The position numbers and the translations under genes were made by a program. A stretch of 64,000 nucleotides of DNA from UBA4742 sp963785815 (lineage in GTDB: Bacteria > Actinomycetota > Acidimicrobiia > Acidimicrobiales > Acidimicrobilacustridaceae): positions 248,001-312,000 of the forward strand of contig CAWAWN010000003.1 of NCBI GenBank assembly GCA_963785815.1, in the 5' to 3' direction. Under the pieces are notes generated by a model that saw nothing but the letters and a program-made list of their open reading frames with translations, was not told the origin of the DNA and did not search any database. Shown here piece by piece: positions 61,321-64,000 of the stretch. How positions within the stretch are numbered: position 1 is the stretch's first letter; each line of letters starts with the position of its first letter.

Positions 61321-62751
61321 GTGGCCCGATCCTCGACCTCCCGCCGTCGCGGCCGCGAACGCCAGCCACTGCCGCCCGGGTTCGGGATCATCTGGACGAC
61401 GGTGGCCATCGACCTGGTCGGCTTCGGGATCGTCCTGCCCATCCTGCCCCAGTACGCCCATCGTTTCGGGGCCACGGCCACCACCACCGGCCTGCTGGTG
61501 GCCTCCTACTCCCTGGCCCAGTTCGCCCTGGCTCCAGTGTGGGGACGGCTCTCCGACCGGGTGGGACGCAAGCCGGTCCTGATCATCGCCCTGTTCGGCA
61601 CCGCCATCGGCAGCCTGCTCACCGGCCTGGCCGGCGCCATCCCACTGTTGTTCGTGGGACGCCTCATCGACGGGGGATCGGGCGGCAGCGTGTCGGTGGC
61701 CCAGGCCGCGGTGGCCGACGTGGCTGCCCCGCGAGACCGGGCGCGGCTGATGGGACTGCTGGGCGCCGCCTTCGGCGTCGGGTTCGTGGCCGGACCTGCC
61801 ATCGTGTCGGTCGGCGCCCTGATCGGTCCGCGGGTGCCCTTCTACGTGGCCGCGGCCATCGCGGGGGTCAACGCCGTGGTGGCGATCCGCCGGTTGCCCG
61901 AGACCCACGGCCCGCGGGCCGCGACCGCGGCGAACCCGGCGGACGGGCGTGCCGCGGGCGGCTTCGCCGCGGACCACGACGACCGGATCGCCACGACACG
62001 GGCCCAGGACGAGGCCGCCGCCCTGACCGCCGAGCTCGAGTTGGCGGGCACGCTGGACGGCCCTCAGCCCGGGACGCCGTTCGAGTCCGCCGGGACCGCC
62101 GATGCCCTGGGCGCCGCGACCCCGGCGACCGGGGGACCCGATCACGGCCCCGGCGACGCCAGTCCGCCGGGTGGGTGGGGTGGGATCGACAGACAGGCCC
62201 TGATCCGCCTGCTGGTCGTGTCGTTCGTCGGCATGGTGGCCTTCAGCGGGTTCGAATCGACCTTCGCCCTGTTGACCGAGGATCGGTTCGGGCTCAAGGA
62301 AGCCGGCACCGGCGCCATCTTCACCGTCATCGGCCTGGCTCTGGTGGCCGTCCAGGTGGGGATCATCGGGCGCGTCAACGAACGCCTGGGGGAGTCGGGC
62401 ACCCTGCGCATCGGCTTGGCCGCCAACGCCGCGGGGCTGGCCCTGCTGGCCGTCGACGGCGGCTGGGCCACGCTCGTGCCCTCGCTGGCCCTGCTGGTGC
62501 TGGGCCAGGGTCTGATCACCCCCACCCTTTCGTCGGCCATCGCCGGGCGTGCCGCCCGGGCCCGGGGGGCGTGGCTGGGTTGGCAGCAGTCGGCCGCCGC
62601 GCTGGCCCGGGTGGCCGGTCCGGTGCTGGCGGGGGTGCTGTTCACCCAGATCGGCGTGGGCGCGCCCTACGTCGTGGGCGCGGTGCTGGTGGTGGCGGCG
62701 TTGACCGCGGTGCCGTCGGTGGCCCGAGCGGTGTCGTCGCCGAGCGCCTGA
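61321..62751 (+). CDS. MFS transporter, DHA1 / TetA-like exporter
   Basis: Protein of 476 residues from GTG 61321, with 12 membrane segments. WGRLSDRVGRKPVLI between helices 2 and 3 is the MFS signature; GFGIVLPILPQYAHRFGA and PRDRARLMGLLGAAFGVGFVAGPAI are TetA/DHA1-like. A hydrophilic central loop of about 70 residues, longer than usual, is rich in Ala, Asp and Pro. Probably a proton-driven drug or metabolite exporter. The 121 bases before it are AT-richer and hold no gene. Confidence 0.92.
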   Translation: MARSSTSRRRGRERQPLPPGFGIIWTTVAIDLVGFGIVLPILPQYAHRFGATATTTGLLVASYSLAQFALAPVWGRLSDRVGRKPVLIIALFGTAIGSLLTGLAGAIPLLFVGRLIDGGSGGSVSVAQAAVADVAAPRDRARLMGLLGAAFGVGFVAGPAIVSVGALIGPRVPFYVAAAIAGVNAVVAIRRLPETHGPRAATAANPADGRAAGGFAADHDDRIATTRAQDEAAALTAELELAGTLDGPQPGTPFESAGTADALGAATPATGGPDHGPGDASPPGGWGGIDRQALIRLLVVSFVGMVAFSGFESTFALLTEDRFGLKEAGTGAIFTVIGLALVAVQVGIIGRVNERLGESGTLRIGLAANAAGLALLAVDGGWATLVPSLALLVLGQGLITPTLSSAIAGRAARARGAWLGWQQSAAALARVAGPVLAGVLFTQIGVGAPYVVGAVLVVAALTAVPSVARAVSSPSA

Positions 62752-62782
62752 GCCGCCCGCCCTGCGACCGGCCCGGCACGGG

Positions 62783-62838
62783 TTGTCAGGGACGCCCGGG
62801 CCGTACTACGGTGGAAGTTACCAGTGGGTAACTTCCAC
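62783..62838 (+). promoter_or_regulatory. Promoter and 12-bp dyad before the acyl-CoA dehydrogenase
   Basis: GTGGAAGTTACC (62811-62822) and GGTAACTTCCAC (62827-62838) form a perfect inverted repeat with a 4-base spacer. TTGTCA (62783-62788) and TACTAC (62804-62809) sit just before it, so the dyad would cover the transcription start. This is the geometry of TetR-family repression of acyl-CoA genes. The leader to ATG 62898 is then about 80 bases. Confidence 0.65.
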
Positions 62839-62897
62839 GTGGAACCGGTATCCGCGTCGCGGCACCGGACCACTCGTTCGAACCTCGGAGTCCAGCC

Positions 62898-64000
62898 ATG
62901 TCCGACATCTCGTTCCAGCTCAACGAGGACCAGCTCACCCTCCAGAAGTGGATCCACGACTTCGCCGAGGAGACCATCCGCCCGGCGGCGGCCGAGTGGG
63001 ACGAGCGTGAGGAGTTCCCCTGGCCCGTCGTGCAGGAGGCCGCCAAGATCGGGCTCTACGGGCTCGACTTCATGGCCAACGCCATGCTGGGCGACGCCAC
63101 CGGGCTCACCATGCCGGTGGCCATCGAGGAGCTCTTCTGGGGCGACGCCGGCATCGGGCTGGCCATCATGGGCTCAGGTCTGGCCGCGGCTGGCATCATG
63201 GGCAACGGCACCCCCGAGCAGCTGGGCGAGTGGGTCCCCCAGTGCTACGGCACCCCTGACGACGTGAAGCTGGGCGCCTTCTGCGTGAGCGAGCCCGACG
63301 CCGGCTCCGACGTCTCGTCGCTGCGCACCAAGGCCGTCTACGACGAGGCCAAGGACGAGTGGGTGCTCAACGGCACCAAGGCGTGGATCACCAACGGGGG
63401 CATCGCCGACATCCACGTGGTCGTGGCCACCGTCGACCCGGAGCTGCGGGGCCGGGGCCAGGCCAGCTTCATCGTGCCGCCCAACACGCCGGGCCTGTCG
63501 CAGGGGCAGAAGTACTCCAAGATGGGCATCCGGGCCTCGCACACGGCCGAGGTGGTGCTCGATGACGTGCGCGTGCCCGGCAGCTGCCTGCTGGGTGGCA
63601 AGGACAAGCTCGACGAGAAGCTGGCCCGGGCTCGCGAGGCGCTGGCCAACCCGCAGGTGCACAGCGGCAAGCAGCCGGCCATGGCCACCTTCGAGGCCAC
63701 CCGCCCGGCGGTGGCCGCCCAGGCCGTGGGCGTGGCCCGCGCCGCCTACGAGTACGCCCTGCAGTACGCCACCGAGCGCGAGGCGTTCGGCAAGCCGATC
63801 GCCATGCACCAGGGCATCGGCTTCATGCTGGCGGACATGGCCACCGAGATCGACGCCGCCCGCCTGCTCGTGTGGCGGGCCGCCTGGCTGTCCAAGAACG
63901 GCGCCTACCGCAACGCCGAGGGCTCGATGTCTAAGCTCAAGGCCGGTCGCACCGCGGTGTGGGTCACCGAGCGGGCCATCCAGATCCTGGGCGGCTACGG
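62898..64000 (+). CDS. Acyl-CoA dehydrogenase (3' end outside the window)
   Basis: The frame from ATG 62898 is open for 367 codons to the window edge. Family text: LQKWIHDFAEETIRPAAAEWDE, AFCVSEPDAGSDVSSLRT, WVLNGTKAWITNGG, MGIRASHTAEVVLDDVRVP, ATEREAFGKPI and the closing RAIQILGGYG, which places the end of the window about 35-40 residues before the expected C-terminus. An insert of about 25 residues (LDEKLARAREALANPQVHSGK) after the beta domain is unusual. It oxidises an acyl-CoA to the enoyl-CoA with FAD, passing electrons to ETF. Confidence 0.95.
   Translation, partial: MSDISFQLNEDQLTLQKWIHDFAEETIRPAAAEWDEREEFPWPVVQEAAKIGLYGLDFMANAMLGDATGLTMPVAIEELFWGDAGIGLAIMGSGLAAAGIMGNGTPEQLGEWVPQCYGTPDDVKLGAFCVSEPDAGSDVSSLRTKAVYDEAKDEWVLNGTKAWITNGGIADIHVVVATVDPELRGRGQASFIVPPNTPGLSQGQKYSKMGIRASHTAEVVLDDVRVPGSCLLGGKDKLDEKLARAREALANPQVHSGKQPAMATFEATRPAVAAQAVGVARAAYEYALQYATEREAFGKPIAMHQGIGFMLADMATEIDAARLLVWRAAWLSKNGAYRNAEGSMSKLKAGRTAVWVTERAIQILGGY

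Overview
The window is very GC-rich actinobacterial DNA with dense genes, many 4-base ATGA/GTGA start-stop overlaps, many GTG starts and several promoters whose -10 box ends 6-8 bases before the start codon (leaderless mRNAs). Secreted proteins carrying a roughly 125-residue RILDTR-type surface repeat, paired aldolase/DUF35 genes, CaiB/BaiF CoA-transferases and a P450/flavin monooxygenase pair suggest an Acidimicrobiia-like organism. That placement is inference from gene content; no rRNA or tRNA gene is visible.

Layout. 1-6.6 kb: end of a secreted protein, a 1111-aa surface protein with three RILDTR repeats, and a divergent AfsR/SARP-type regulator. 6.7-8.6 kb: a FtsX/LolD-type ABC system. 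8.7-17.6 kb: a divergon of acyl-CoA metabolism around an operator/promoter at 11.7 kb. The leftward arm has an amidohydrolase, an aldolase-type thiolase and a DUF35 protein; the rightward arm has two CoA-transferases, a second aldolase, a second DUF35 protein, a signal-less periplasmic-binding-fold protein and a SnoaL-like protein. Both aldolase genes carry a single-base frameshift. 17.6-22 kb: a GH25 muramidase with the same surface repeats, then two lipoproteins. 22.1-24.7 kb: a DinB protein and a three-gene cassette (small membrane protein, leaderless-peptide subtilase, I9-like small protein). 24.7-32.5 kb: PQQ-propeller lipoprotein, anchored Ig-like protein, DUF1254/DUF1214 protein, VapBC-type toxin-antitoxin, GH15 glycosidase and a DUF3137-like membrane protein. 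32.5-37.8 kb: SDR, methyltransferase, and an ABC exporter/two-component operon.

37.8-40.8 kb is the most unusual stretch. A nonsense-interrupted SnoaL-like pseudogene and short copies of three genes found intact elsewhere in the window (flavin monooxygenase, DUF3137 protein, SDR) bracket two genes resembling phage tail or fibre proteins, the first with a Tat signal. It looks like an island dropped into duplicated gene debris.

40.8-48 kb: P450 and flavin monooxygenase, a TetR regulator divergent from a DUF2071 gene over a clear operator with two overlapping leaderless promoters, a PhyH dioxygenase and a PAP2 protein. 48-52.8 kb: a polar amino-acid ABC transporter, a lipoprotein version of SurE, a VOC protein and a nucleoside deaminase. 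53-64 kb: an anchored protein of unknown function, an amidase, an Rpf-like protein behind a structured leader, an iron-type superoxide dismutase, a GT-C-like membrane protein, cysteinyl-tRNA synthetase, an MFS exporter, and a truncated acyl-CoA dehydrogenase behind a 12-bp perfect dyad.
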